From Verpa conica (lineage: Eukaryota > Ascomycota > Pezizomycetes > Pezizales > Morchellaceae): a stretch of 64,000 nucleotides of DNA. Below, piece after piece: positions 54,704-64,000 of this stretch. Both the position numbers and the translations under genes were made by a program. A model generated the notes under the pieces. That model saw only the letters and a list, made by a program, of their open reading frames with translations. It was not told where the DNA came from and searched no databases. Location: contig JAUFSD010000006.1 in assembly GCA_033030425.1 (NCBI GenBank), positions 1,178,001-1,242,000 of the forward strand. The letters are read 5' to 3'. The stretch's first letter is position 1. Every line of letters begins with the position of its first letter.

Positions 54704-56902
54704 CTATAGTATGTTAGTAGCTAACACCTTAGTTGATTGAGGGAACCAATAACTCACTGGTAATGGCCCATCAGCAACTGCACGGTCCCCTTCGTCATGC
54801 TGCCATGACCATTTATAGTCTTCTTTCTTTTTCTGTTTCTTTTCGTAATCCACCGGCCCTGTGAACCTGAGATGGTGCCTGCCATCAGGACCCATTACTA
54901 CCTTAGGAGCAATAAATAGAGCATGCGCAGGGGCTTGAGAGTTCTCGACTACTCCTTTCGCATGATTCGTCCCCGAAATAACCTCAATCTCCTTTTCGGA
55001 TACCAACGCTTGCTTTTCAAAATCCGGTGTACCTGGGCTCTTCGCTGAATAGACAGAGACTCGTTGGGATCGAGGGTGAACTGGCCTAGCTTCGCTAATA
55101 TACGGCATATGATCCTTTCTTCCGACCCAATCGTCTCGGTAACCACACACTTCTTCGTCTAGTAGTCTATACATCTGTACAGCCTGAAGACCGACTGCCC
55201 GTAAGGTAAATCGAGAGGCAGTCCCGCTATTTCTGTGGGTATATCTGGTGCATCTCGTAATCTCCAGGGCAATCCAAAGGAATACAAATAAAGTTGGAAC
55301 GCTAATCAAAATCTTAAGTGAAAGCGTTGAGACCTTGGCGCTACTGATCACAAAATCTCCGGCACCTTGCTTGGGCCTGTTGCCTTCGAAGGCGTCATTG
55401 GTGAGATTGTATCTTTCTACAATCATGGTTGTATCTCGCAGGATGTCTCGTGATGCAACAAATGATGCCAAAACCAGGCGTCTGAAGTCAGTGTGATAGT
55501 CTGCTGTGCTTGCATCCAAAAGCCCGGTATCGCTACTTGTTGACGAAACAAGGATCGCTCCGCCGAGTGAGGAAGCAATGTCGTATATCATAGGATAGGC
55601 AAAGCGACTAGGTATAAACTCATCTCGAATCACAGGGGGAAGATCTAGTCCGGGAAGATCCTTTAGCTCGAGGATCGATGCGGCGTTATGTTCTTTATAA
55701 GACCAAGTATCTTTTTGCCAACAAGAAAGTGCCGGTCGTCGATTAGCCACCTCGAATGGGATTACTGAGCTGTTGCTCGGAATTGTGGTGTACCATGGAT
55801 CAGTTCCCTCGGAACGGCTCTGGCGATTGAGTGTATCGGGAAGTATGGCGTACGTTGCGTTTCCTCCACTTTCAATATTCGCTAAATAGCTTGTAGTAGG
55901 TATTACAACTCTACCACTAGCAGGTCTACCGTCTGAATCCTTGAGAACATGCATCTGTATAGTGTCGGAAGAGCTAAATAGGTCATAAACATCCCAAGAA
56001 TCGTCAGATTCAGTCGTACTGAACCACCCATACTCAAGTGTACAGGCACCTTGAGTACTCATGACAAAGTTCACAGCATCCATATGCTGTAACCCAAGGT
56101 CTACACCTGTTATGTTGTAGCTATATGTAACTTGCTCAATCCTTTCTCCATTAGGTCCGGTCCGGTCCATCACTTGTGCGGGGCTAACAGTGACCCTTTT
56201 GTCTAATTGTACTCCTGCAGCCTCAACGACACCCATAGCTCTCTGAGCTGCCGGCGATCTCATTTGCTGAATCCTGCTCGACAGTTCACCTAGAATAGGG
56301 TTTGCAAAGAAGACGTTCTCAGGGTTAGCTGGAGCAATATTTCCCATCTCGAGGTTTGCTGGGATGATTACACCGGCCGCAATGTTGCCCAGTGCCATTA
56401 TTAATGCAATAACTACTAGGGCAGTATCGTATAGGCCTGTTCGATGCTCTTTGTCTCTGAAGCTCAGCCAAGCATGTTCTATGAGTAGTTTCATGGCTGT
56501 CCACGGATCGCTAGAATTCCAAATTGCGACGAGGGCGATATATCGATTGGCTTTCCGTTTGCGGACTTTGAGTAGTGAAGCCTCACGATCGGCATCATTC
56601 GGTAATACGCTGGGGTTATTATATCGGTCTGAGTCTTCTTTCTTGACGATCTCTGATTGGCCTATTTCTGTTGGGTATAGTACGAGTATGAGGTAGGTGG
56701 TAAATTGCCAGAGGAACCCAAAGATTCCGGTCACCAGAATTGCGTAGGCGGAGGCCATGTAAAAGGCTTGTCGGTCGGTTGCTGCCACGCTATAAATGCC
56801 ACCTTTTGTAGTAGGCATTATGAACCGGGACCATAGGACATAGGTATTATCGAGTGGGTCGGTGAAGGTATCCGCACCCTCAGGGTCGGAGAATATATTC
56901 AT
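54704..56902 (-). CDS. large fungal membrane protein with extracellular domain, function unknown
   Basis: A single-exon gene of 732 residues, ATG at 56902 (MNIFSDPEGADTF), stop at 54704. Predicted hydrophobic helices are at about 47-76 (AFYMASAYAILVTGIFGFLW region), 157-181 (LYDTALVVIALIMALGNIAA region) and about 535-560 (LKILISVPTLFVFLWIALEI). The segment between helices 2 and 3 (about 350 residues) carries several N-glycosylation sequons (NIT, NAT, NSS, NLT) and cysteines, so it is probably extracellular or lumenal. The C-terminal 170 residues are charged and presumably cytosolic. Similar architecture is seen in expanded families of uncharacterised membrane proteins in Pezizomycotina. There is no signal peptide or transporter signature. 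Confidence 0.85.
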   Translation of the reverse strand: MNIFSDPEGADTFTDPLDNTYVLWSRFIMPTTKGGIYSVAATDRQAFYMASAYAILVTGIFGFLWQFTTYLILVLYPTEIGQSEIVKKEDSDRYNNPSVLPNDADREASLLKVRKRKANRYIALVAIWNSSDPWTAMKLLIEHAWLSFRDKEHRTGLYDTALVVIALIMALGNIAAGVIIPANLEMGNIAPANPENVFFANPILGELSSRIQQMRSPAAQRAMGVVEAAGVQLDKRVTVSPAQVMDRTGPNGERIEQVTYSYNITGVDLGLQHMDAVNFVMSTQGACTLEYGWFSTTESDDSWDVYDLFSSSDTIQMHVLKDSDGRPASGRVVIPTTSYLANIESGGNATYAILPDTLNRQSRSEGTDPWYTTIPSNSSVIPFEVANRRPALSCWQKDTWSYKEHNAASILELKDLPGLDLPPVIRDEFIPSRFAYPMIYDIASSLGGAILVSSTSSDTGLLDASTADYHTDFRRLVLASFVASRDILRDTTMIVERYNLTNDAFEGNRPKQGAGDFVISSAKVSTLSLKILISVPTLFVFLWIALEITRCTRYTHRNSGTASRFTLRAVGLQAVQMYRLLDEEVCGYRDDWVGRKDHMPYISEARPVHPRSQRVSVYSAKSPGTPDFEKQALVSEKEIEVISGTNHAKGVVENSQAPAHALFIAPKVVMGPDGRHHLRFTGPVDYEKKQKKKEDYKWSWQHDEGDRAVADGPLPVSYWFPQSTKVLATNIL

Positions 56903-59900
56903 AGTCGCGGTGGGGAGTACTACTCTAGATTTTGATTTTTCTTAGGAATAGTATATTAGAGCTTAGATATTTCATCTCTACTTACTTAGGCGGCCTTCTA
57001 GGGAATATCTATGAACGTTTGTAGAGGGAAGAAAGGTAGAAAGTATAAACTTTGCGCCGATAGGACTTCAAACTGTAGTGTTATAAACGGGTGGTAAAAT
57101 GGCCCACAATGAGCCTTGGCTAAATGCAATGACTTTTGATATTTATGTTCATGATCGATGTGCTTTAGTATTATAGAAATATCATACCCCTCACTTGGGT
57201 TAACAATCCAATCCTCCAACCCTCCCTCATACTAAACTGTGATTAGCAAGCCAAGCAATTAACTGACACGGCAGTTTTTTTCCACTTATCTGTGGTTGTG
57301 TAGTACCAGCAATGCTTTGTTGATCCCAAAAGAAATTTACAGCCTCAAAAGTTTTCTCAGCCATGCAGCTCACGTGTTCCTCTTGGATTGTGCTTATTGT
57401 CAAATCGGATCAGAGCTATTGGGGACGCCGAGTGATCGTCGATCTTACAAAAACTGATGGCAAAAGAAAGGATATAGGGAAACCAAGTCATGAGACAATA
57501 TGCAATGAGACGCCAGCCAGCATTGCGGGGTTTGGGCTAGGCAGATGCACTGCGCACTGAAACTCACTTCCTTGTGATTGTAACCTATATCTGAGTTTAG
57601 TCAATCGGTTGGAAAAGGGCTGTCGAGATGTATGCATGAATTGTGGAGAGCTTCTCTTTGGTAGCCTTGTTAGCCTTAGGCCACATGGCGATATGTGTAG
57701 TGATAAGAAGTATTCTCCAGTGCTAACTATGCTATAGTTTGTTATGGAGATGGATTAAATCACACAAAAATGATGCCCCAGTACGCCACATAATTAGGGC
57801 ACGCCTTGGTTTAATCCCAGGTGGAGTAATAGATTTATGCTAATTATTATGTATGGTCCTAAGGTATTTTCCAGACATTCACTGTCCAAGTCAAAGTTTG
57901 TATATGTGTTATTAGGAGTATTATAAAGTGGTTATTAGAATAACTTCGCAAGTACTTCTAATTTCATACCTTAGGGAACTAATTCGTACCGGCCGCCTTT
58001 TAACTACCTAAAGGGCCTATTTTCTTTATCAGATAGGTCTACAGAAGTCTAACATGCATAAACTATGTGCTAGGCCTTACAGATAGTTTTTTCTTTTTGA
58101 TAATAGGTCTAGCCTCCTGGTAGCTGACCAGTCGGAAAAATGGGATTATTTGGAATACCCCAGATCTAGGTCAGGACGGGTAGCGGATATGTATATGCAA
58201 CTAACTAGGTTGACGTGTCCAACCGCTCAGGGAAGGCATGCAAGAACCTAGACATGAAGGTTTTCCTTCACCAATTAGTAGAAATGATTCAATTGAGACA
58301 TTACCTTAAGGACCTTCTCGTTAAAGCCTAGTCGTCAACGGACGATATTCACCGGGATAGGCAAGAACATGGAGAACCTCTTATTGATAGCTATTGTTTT
58401 ATTCGTTCTAGACTAGCGCATCCACAATTCGGTTTATATCTACGTGTTTTCTTTCACTGAGCACTGACCATAAACTGGAGACAATTGGGTACATGTATGT
58501 ACTATCCTTGAAAACACATAGCTGTTTGGGCCAGGTCCCATGTATTTATGGTTAATTTATTCATCCATACACAGTTGGGAAACAAGTCGGGAAGACGGCG
58601 ACCATTCAGCTGGCCAGTAGGGCCGCATGTAGTAGTCTCAGATTTTTTTCACTTCCTACCCGGACCAGACCTCGATTATTCGTGCATACAGATGCCATAG
58701 GTGCATGTGGCAACAGCCTTATAAATGACCGGCATAGATACATGTACTCATGTTAACGTCAGTGAGAGCTGTTGTAACAACCGATCACGTGACGAAATTA
58801 GGGCCTGAAACTCCAGCACTTATCTACCTAAAGTACTTCGGGGGTGGGGGAAAGTTTGTCCCCATGTGGCAGTGGTGACGCCTATTTCGGGTAGGAAATA
58901 TTCTCACTAGCCACAGTATTTGAACTGCCTGGGGACAGACTTACCCCTACACCCGAAGTACAGTCCCCAGCAAGAAAGATCGAGAAACTATGGTCAGTGG
59001 GCCCTACAGCCAGTATAATCGCTAGAACTTGTGCCACAAGGTCGGGAGACCAATAGATCGAAATCCTAAACCCGAACCCCAAATTTTTCGATCTTTGTTC
59101 CTAAAAGTACCGTAAAGATCTTCGTAAAAGATTTGGCATAGTGGAGAATGAATCTCGACCAATATGTAATCAACATGTAGAAAATCGGGCAGGATTTGAA
59201 AAGTGGCTTTTACCGGAGTATTAGTAATCTCATATCAGTTTCTTGGAACCGAGAAGTTACAGCTATCGAGCACCACAACGATTTCAGCTAAGCCTGGCTT
59301 CAGGGGTGGGGAAATTTTAACCTTAAATCTTAACCTAGTAATAGGGGCGCCTTTTTTTTTCAAAAGATATCGTTCTAGTGTAGGTGGGAATTATAGAAGC
59401 GTCAAAGTCTAATCTACTGCCGGCGGTAAATTCAGCTTTTGAGCGTAGGCCCCTTGTGCCTAATGTGGGTCCTCTGAGTACGCAGGAAAGATTCATGCAA
59501 GGACATGGGAGTGAAGTAAGTCTCAGATTGGGGCAGTCGGATCTTGATTGGAGCTAATGGCCTCCAGTAAGAAGATTTTGTAAGAGATGTGGGCCTTCTT
59601 ACGTATATTTTTTGTCCCACTTCCCTTTAGGTTGAGGCAAGGTTCTTCCTCGGTGTTTACTCTTCAATTCTAATCGATATCTGGTCGCTGTCTCTTGTAA
59701 TCGGTAGGACCCCATTCACGCCCTCAAGAAGCCTTCATCCAGATGACGAATGAAATCATTTTTATGGTAGCCTGATAAGTAAGGGGCAATGATAAAGTAA
59801 CCTAAATGTTTATTTGGCTGGTGTTGGAGATTTCCGGATTTTGCCTTATGCTTTCTTTTTCTCTCTCGACCCAAGCCCCTAAAATAGTTTCACACCACTT

Positions 59901-61152
59901 CCACCAGTCAAACACTGCTGGGGTCACTTTATAGGGACACCATGTCTTACCTGCTGGCTCACCTCTTCGGCAGTCCCGATGGCTTTAGCCTGGGGCTTGC
60001 GTTAGTACAACAGATTCTTGAAGCCCCTCCTCGAAGCGTGCAGCGGCAAGTTTATTTTTTTAAGATGGGAAACCTACGAGGATTGGTCAGAGAATAGCAC
60101 CCACAGCAGGTTCTGTTTGCGCAAAATAACAAGCCCAAATTGTGGGTGAATAGCGCTCATATACTAGAACTTAGACCTAGATCTATTTGGAGAATAGGCC
60201 TTATTATAAGTGCTGAAAATCCTTGACGGATTACAAGCAGGCCTAGGAATATAGGAACATAAAAGCTCAACGCTACAAGATATTCATGGGTTATTCTTTA
60301 AAGCCTAGAATTTTTATCGGCTATACCCGGTGATACTGGGGATACCCGGTACCAACCCACATTTGATAGAAAATGGACTGGTAACAGCACCGATGTCGTA
60401 CCTCATACCACCGATTGCTTTTGTACCCTGAAGCGCGAGGGGTAACCAAAGTTTAGGTAACAGTAAGGCGTACCCCAGGGATTACATCTGTGAGCGATCT
60501 GGGTCTATTCTTTATTATATTCAGCCCCAGAATGTGTTTGCAGTATCAACGTACGCTAGATCCTTAATGAAAGCCTAGCTGGATCCTGTCGCTAACCTAG
60601 CCCAATAATTCTCCGTCAGAACATCATAAGAGCCTCGGTTTTAGCGTCAATAGCTAAGATATGTAAGCCTGAGATAAACATATGCTATGCTACTTGAAAT
60701 GTATGAATCTTAGACAAAAAAAGTAAACTGGATGTGGCCAAGAAGTTTTGGACGATCAAAGAGAGCGATATAGAGTAAGAGCCTCTATCTCTAGCCGTCA
60801 AATAGGGCATACTTGAGGCTTCTGTTTTTTTATTGCGAATATCTGGGAAACTGATACGTCACCTGCAAGTCCCGGGAGGCTCGGGTTTTTGCAGGTTCGG
60901 AATACGTGAACCCGCCCTACTTGTCTCTGGCAAGGTTCCTATTGGCATTCTCGGTATGGCGGGATCTTGCAGAATGTGCGCAGTAAATATTTCTTTTTAC
61001 AGCATTCAAGTCATCGAAATGACGTCGAATGGCCGAAAGACCTCAAACGTATCACTTCCGTTAAATTCAGCGAAATATCCTCGAAAACTCTGGCCTGTAT
61101 CAAGCTGTTCATACTATCCAAAATCATCCCCCCCGACAATTTCATATCCAAA
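56903..61152. other. gene-poor region, 4.2 kb
   Basis: No protein gene supported. TACATGTA palindromes at 58490 and 58739. A 51-codon frame at 59942-60097 starts MSYLLAHLFG but has no convincing homologue. The 300 bases before 61153 should contain the fasciclin gene promoter. Sequence is AT-rich with scattered short open frames. Confidence 0.5.
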
Positions 61153-62300
61153 ATGATGAGATCATTAGCGCTTCTTATCATCTCAATCTCTCTCATTGTC
61201 AGTCCAGTTCTCGGAGTCTTTTTTGATATCCAGGCTGTTTGTGACCAAACACCAGGCATAGGCTTGTTTGGAGAATACCTGAGACGGAACCCGGATATAT
61301 ATCAAATTTATGCAGCTCGAAGAAACAGCACCTTCTATATCCCACATGATAATGCAATGAACAGATACTTTGCGGAGACTGGTACTATTTACCGTCGAGC
61401 CACTGCCGCCGAGACCGTAAAAGCAGCATATCATATCGCAAACGAGCGGAACGCGCTTAATGCGGAGCGTAACAAGAAAAGAAGTGTACAGAAAGCTGGA
61501 GATAATGTTATCGTGCTTAATAGTCCCTCGACTACGTTAGCCAAACGCCAGCTCCAACTCAATAACACTGTACCTCGGACCGCAGGCATTACTATCTTTA
61601 CTGGTCTTGGTGCAACATCTGAAATCCTTTATGGGGATATTGAGTGTATCCAAGGTCTCATTCAAGTCATTGATACGTGAGTTATTCTCTTAATCTAGGT
61701 TTATACTATTTTCTAACACAGCAAAAGTATCTTTACAGTTCCCGAGCCAGTAACAGATACCCTTGAATTCACCAACCGCACGAGGTTCCTAGCCACAATC
61801 AACGATTCCGGTCTTGCAGACCGCTACAATAATATGGAAAACATCACCGTCTTCGCACCCACTAATTCAGCGTTCACAAACCAGTCAACACTAGGCACCG
61901 CAGCCATCCAATACCACGTCATTGAGAACGCCGCACTTTACAGCCCTCTCCTTGTTGATGGTGCTGTACACGTAACAGCTGCGGGCTCAAACCTCTACGT
62001 TTCTGTTGTAGATGACGAAATTTACATCAATTGTGTCCGTATCATCAAATCTGATGCAATTACAAGTAATGGTGTGATTCATACCGTTGAGCAGGTATGG
62101 TGCCTTAAGTTTCTTCCATATATTTTTTTACTGACCTATCTTAGATCCTGACTCCTTTGGCTTCTCCACCATCATGTGGGGGCGCACCATTCAACTCAAC
62201 CGGGCCCGTACAGTTCACTGGATCTGCACCGGCAGGTAAAGCTACTAGCATAGGGGCCATTATCGGCACTATTTTTGTTATGGTTGGCTTGGCAATTTAG
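61153..62300 (+). CDS. fasciclin (FAS1)-domain GPI-anchored surface protein, three exons
   Basis: Exons 61153-61676, 61722-62094 and 62145-62300 encode 350 residues. The N-terminus MMRSLALLIISISLIVSPVLG is a clear signal peptide. Two FAS1 repeats follow: one at about 25-175 (STFYIPHDNAMNRYF, then ILYGDIECIQGLIQVID) and one at about 185-300 (NITVFAPTNSAF, IQYHVIENA, SNGVIHTVEQ). These are the beta-fold adhesion modules of cell-surface proteins. Several N-glycosylation sequons are present. The C-terminus has a small-residue stretch (SAPAGKATS) then a hydrophobic tail (IGAIIGTIFVMVGLAI), the pattern of a GPI attachment signal. The introns are 45 and 50 nt. A role in adhesion or wall organisation is inferred from the family. 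Confidence 0.94.
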
Positions 62301-64000
62301 AGACTTGAGAGCTTTCTTTTTTTTTGAATTTTTTTTTTCTTCTCATTAATGATAACTTGGCAAAACGCCATCTCTCTTGTAATCACACTTATTAAGCAAG
62401 GCCAACCTTTTGATACCTAAACTTGTGCCTTTAGTGAATGGTTCCACCACAGGTGATTAGCCGTCTTTAAGAACCTACCCAGTGTAATAAACAACTGTCT
62501 CAACAGCCAGTGGGGTTAAAATAAGAATTCTAATTAGGACTAAGCTTGGCGATCATTTTCCCGCCCAAGCGCTACTAGGGAAGAGCGCAAGTCTCGGACA
62601 GGGGCCTCTATTGGCCTCTCGTGAACGGAGTTACAGTTGCTGATTGCAAAGAAGGTAAGGACACTTGTAACGCTATTAGCCATGCAGTCAGCATCGCTTA
62701 AACCCCCCAATCAAAACTATTGCATGTAGTTTCACCCGAGATTTAGCGAGCGGGCCTGTTGTAAATCATGCATATGTGACTGGGCCTGAACGAAAGAGCC
62801 AACCAAAAGCTCGTTGGGCTTAGGGCAGGCAAGGTTGACAGGCGCCACTAACTGGACGTTATCTTCCTGTCCAGTCGTAATATGTACGTTTTTGTAATAA
62901 CCCTATAGGCCTATCTACTTGTGGCCAGATACAATGGTACTCAGTTACCGATTTCCCGATTGCCAAAAGAAAAGAAAGAAAGAAAGAAACCTTAGTAGAT
63001 ATCTTTACACATCAAAAAGTACATATAGGCTTGCAGCCTAGAGTTAGTGGTGACACAGTTTTTCCCCCCCTCTCCCCAAAAGATATACACGAAGTTAGCG
63101 AACAACCTATCGCATCATTAGGATTTTGAACAACGACACTTTCTTGGCGCAAAGCGCTTCTACTCCAATATGAATGGCGTTTCCAGAATAGGTTGTTTGC
63201 AGGTCCGGGAACGTCACTCGTACGACCACATGAATGGCCGCGCAAAAGTTGAGGCTTTCAAATGATCTTAAATGAGCCCAATATAATTACCGAATTTAGG
63301 GAAATATCCTGTCATTCTATCCTAATCTAGAGGTGGTCAGTTGTGTTTTAAAAGAAAAAAAGAAAAAAAGAACCTAAGCATCCCACATGCGTTCTATACG
63401 CACGGACAAGGCAGCTCGATCTTCATATTGAAAAAGAAAAAAGAATTATAGTAGAATTTATCTGAGCCTAGGAGTTAATTTATTGTCGTAGTTCAGCTTG
63501 CAAACACATTTAACGGCTGGTATCATGAACTAGGAGCGGGGAGTGGGGCTGAAACTATGTTCTAGATGATAAGTACAGCTGAACTAGAGCCTCAATTACC
63601 ACTAGTAAATAAGCATCCTTTGATCAATAAGCCAGCTACAGTCAACTCGACCCCACTTGTGCTTCTGGCTTTATATAATACTGCGGTAGTTCTAAAGGTT
63701 ATGTCTTAGAGCGCTATTATAGATGTTTGCCTTAAGACTCAACTCTTTGGCCCCCATAAGATTGATGTAGGACAAAGGCTATCGCAGCCTTTTGAGGGCG
63801 GGAGGTAAATTACTCATAGCCACTGTTCGAGTTATGTTGCCTTAGAGGGTAATATGCCTACGAACACCAAAAACCCACGATAGACAGCAGAAAGCTTTCC
63901 AGGGTTATAGCCAATTCGAGAATCTCTTTGGCAGGTTCCTCTACCAACCAACATCTACCAGAGGTTCCTTGAGCTCTCCCCCCCTAGGCAATATAGCTCT
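62301..64000. other. intergenic region to window end
   Basis: 1.7 kb after the fasciclin gene. T-rich 3' UTR at the beginning, (AAAG)-type repeats near 62970 and 63350-63370, and a C7 run near 63065. No gene is visible. Confidence 0.55.

Noticed and set aside
59942..60097. 51-codon frame starting MSYLLAHLFG, recalling the start of Dim1/Dib1-type proteins
   Set aside because: The resemblance stops after seven residues and no continuing exon was found.
1..64000. CRISPR arrays, rRNA genes, bacterial operons, secondary-metabolite cluster
   Set aside because: None seen; the window is eukaryotic and no polyketide, peptide synthetase or terpene synthase signature appears.

Overview
The window is nuclear DNA of a filamentous ascomycete. 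The evidence is the set of fungal gene families, mostly short introns (about 56-111 nt, a few longer) with GTRNGT-type donors and CTAAC-like branch sites, an intron-containing tRNA-Ser(GCT), and isocitrate lyase, RIB3, Atf1-type bZIP and fasciclin/GPI proteins with typical fungal architecture. Gene density is low: about 13 protein genes and 2 tRNAs in 64 kb, separated by long AT-rich, TA-rich stretches. That layout recalls large repeat-rich Pezizomycotina genomes such as Pezizomycetes, but the lineage assignment is an inference.

Layout from left to right. The 3' part of a gamma-tubulin complex component (GCP2) opens the window (1-1565). A five-exon isocitrate lyase follows (2504-4507), then tRNA-Ser(AGA) (5174-5254) and a single-exon WW-domain protein of unknown role (6054-7976). 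After a gene-poor stretch comes the stress bZIP factor Atf1/AtfA (13561-15799, minus), then tRNA-Ser(GCT) with a 16-nt intron (19620-19716, minus) inside another gene-poor stretch. A metabolic cluster contains RIB3 (24051-24882, minus), the Cys-Gly dipeptidase DUG1 (25757-27786, minus), a CDK10/11-type kinase (28552-30255) and a small four-helix membrane protein (31143-31983, minus) whose four short exons had to be pieced together by hand. Next are an F-box-like protein without a clear start codon (34585-36168), a WKF-domain protein (36522-37781, minus), a BTB-domain protein (40511-41675) and an 810-residue conserved fungal regulatory protein (43979-46484, minus). The right third holds a 732-residue membrane protein (54704-56902, minus) and a fasciclin-domain GPI protein (61153-62300), with long empty flanks.

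The genes do not form one pathway. They are housekeeping and regulatory genes (glyoxylate bypass, riboflavin, glutathione turnover, spindle pole, stress transcription, CDK signalling) scattered among lineage-specific membrane, BTB and F-box genes.

No CRISPR, rRNA, intact transposase or biosynthetic cluster was seen. The most unusual signals are: a 98-bp GC-rich insertion in a kinase intron flanked by an 8-bp direct repeat that duplicates the 3' splice site; a strongly over-represented palindrome TACATGTA (14 copies, all outside exons); a 150-bp MITE-like element with TA target duplication; and T-rich (transcript-sense) 3' flanks of about 780 bp behind both large minus-strand regulatory genes.
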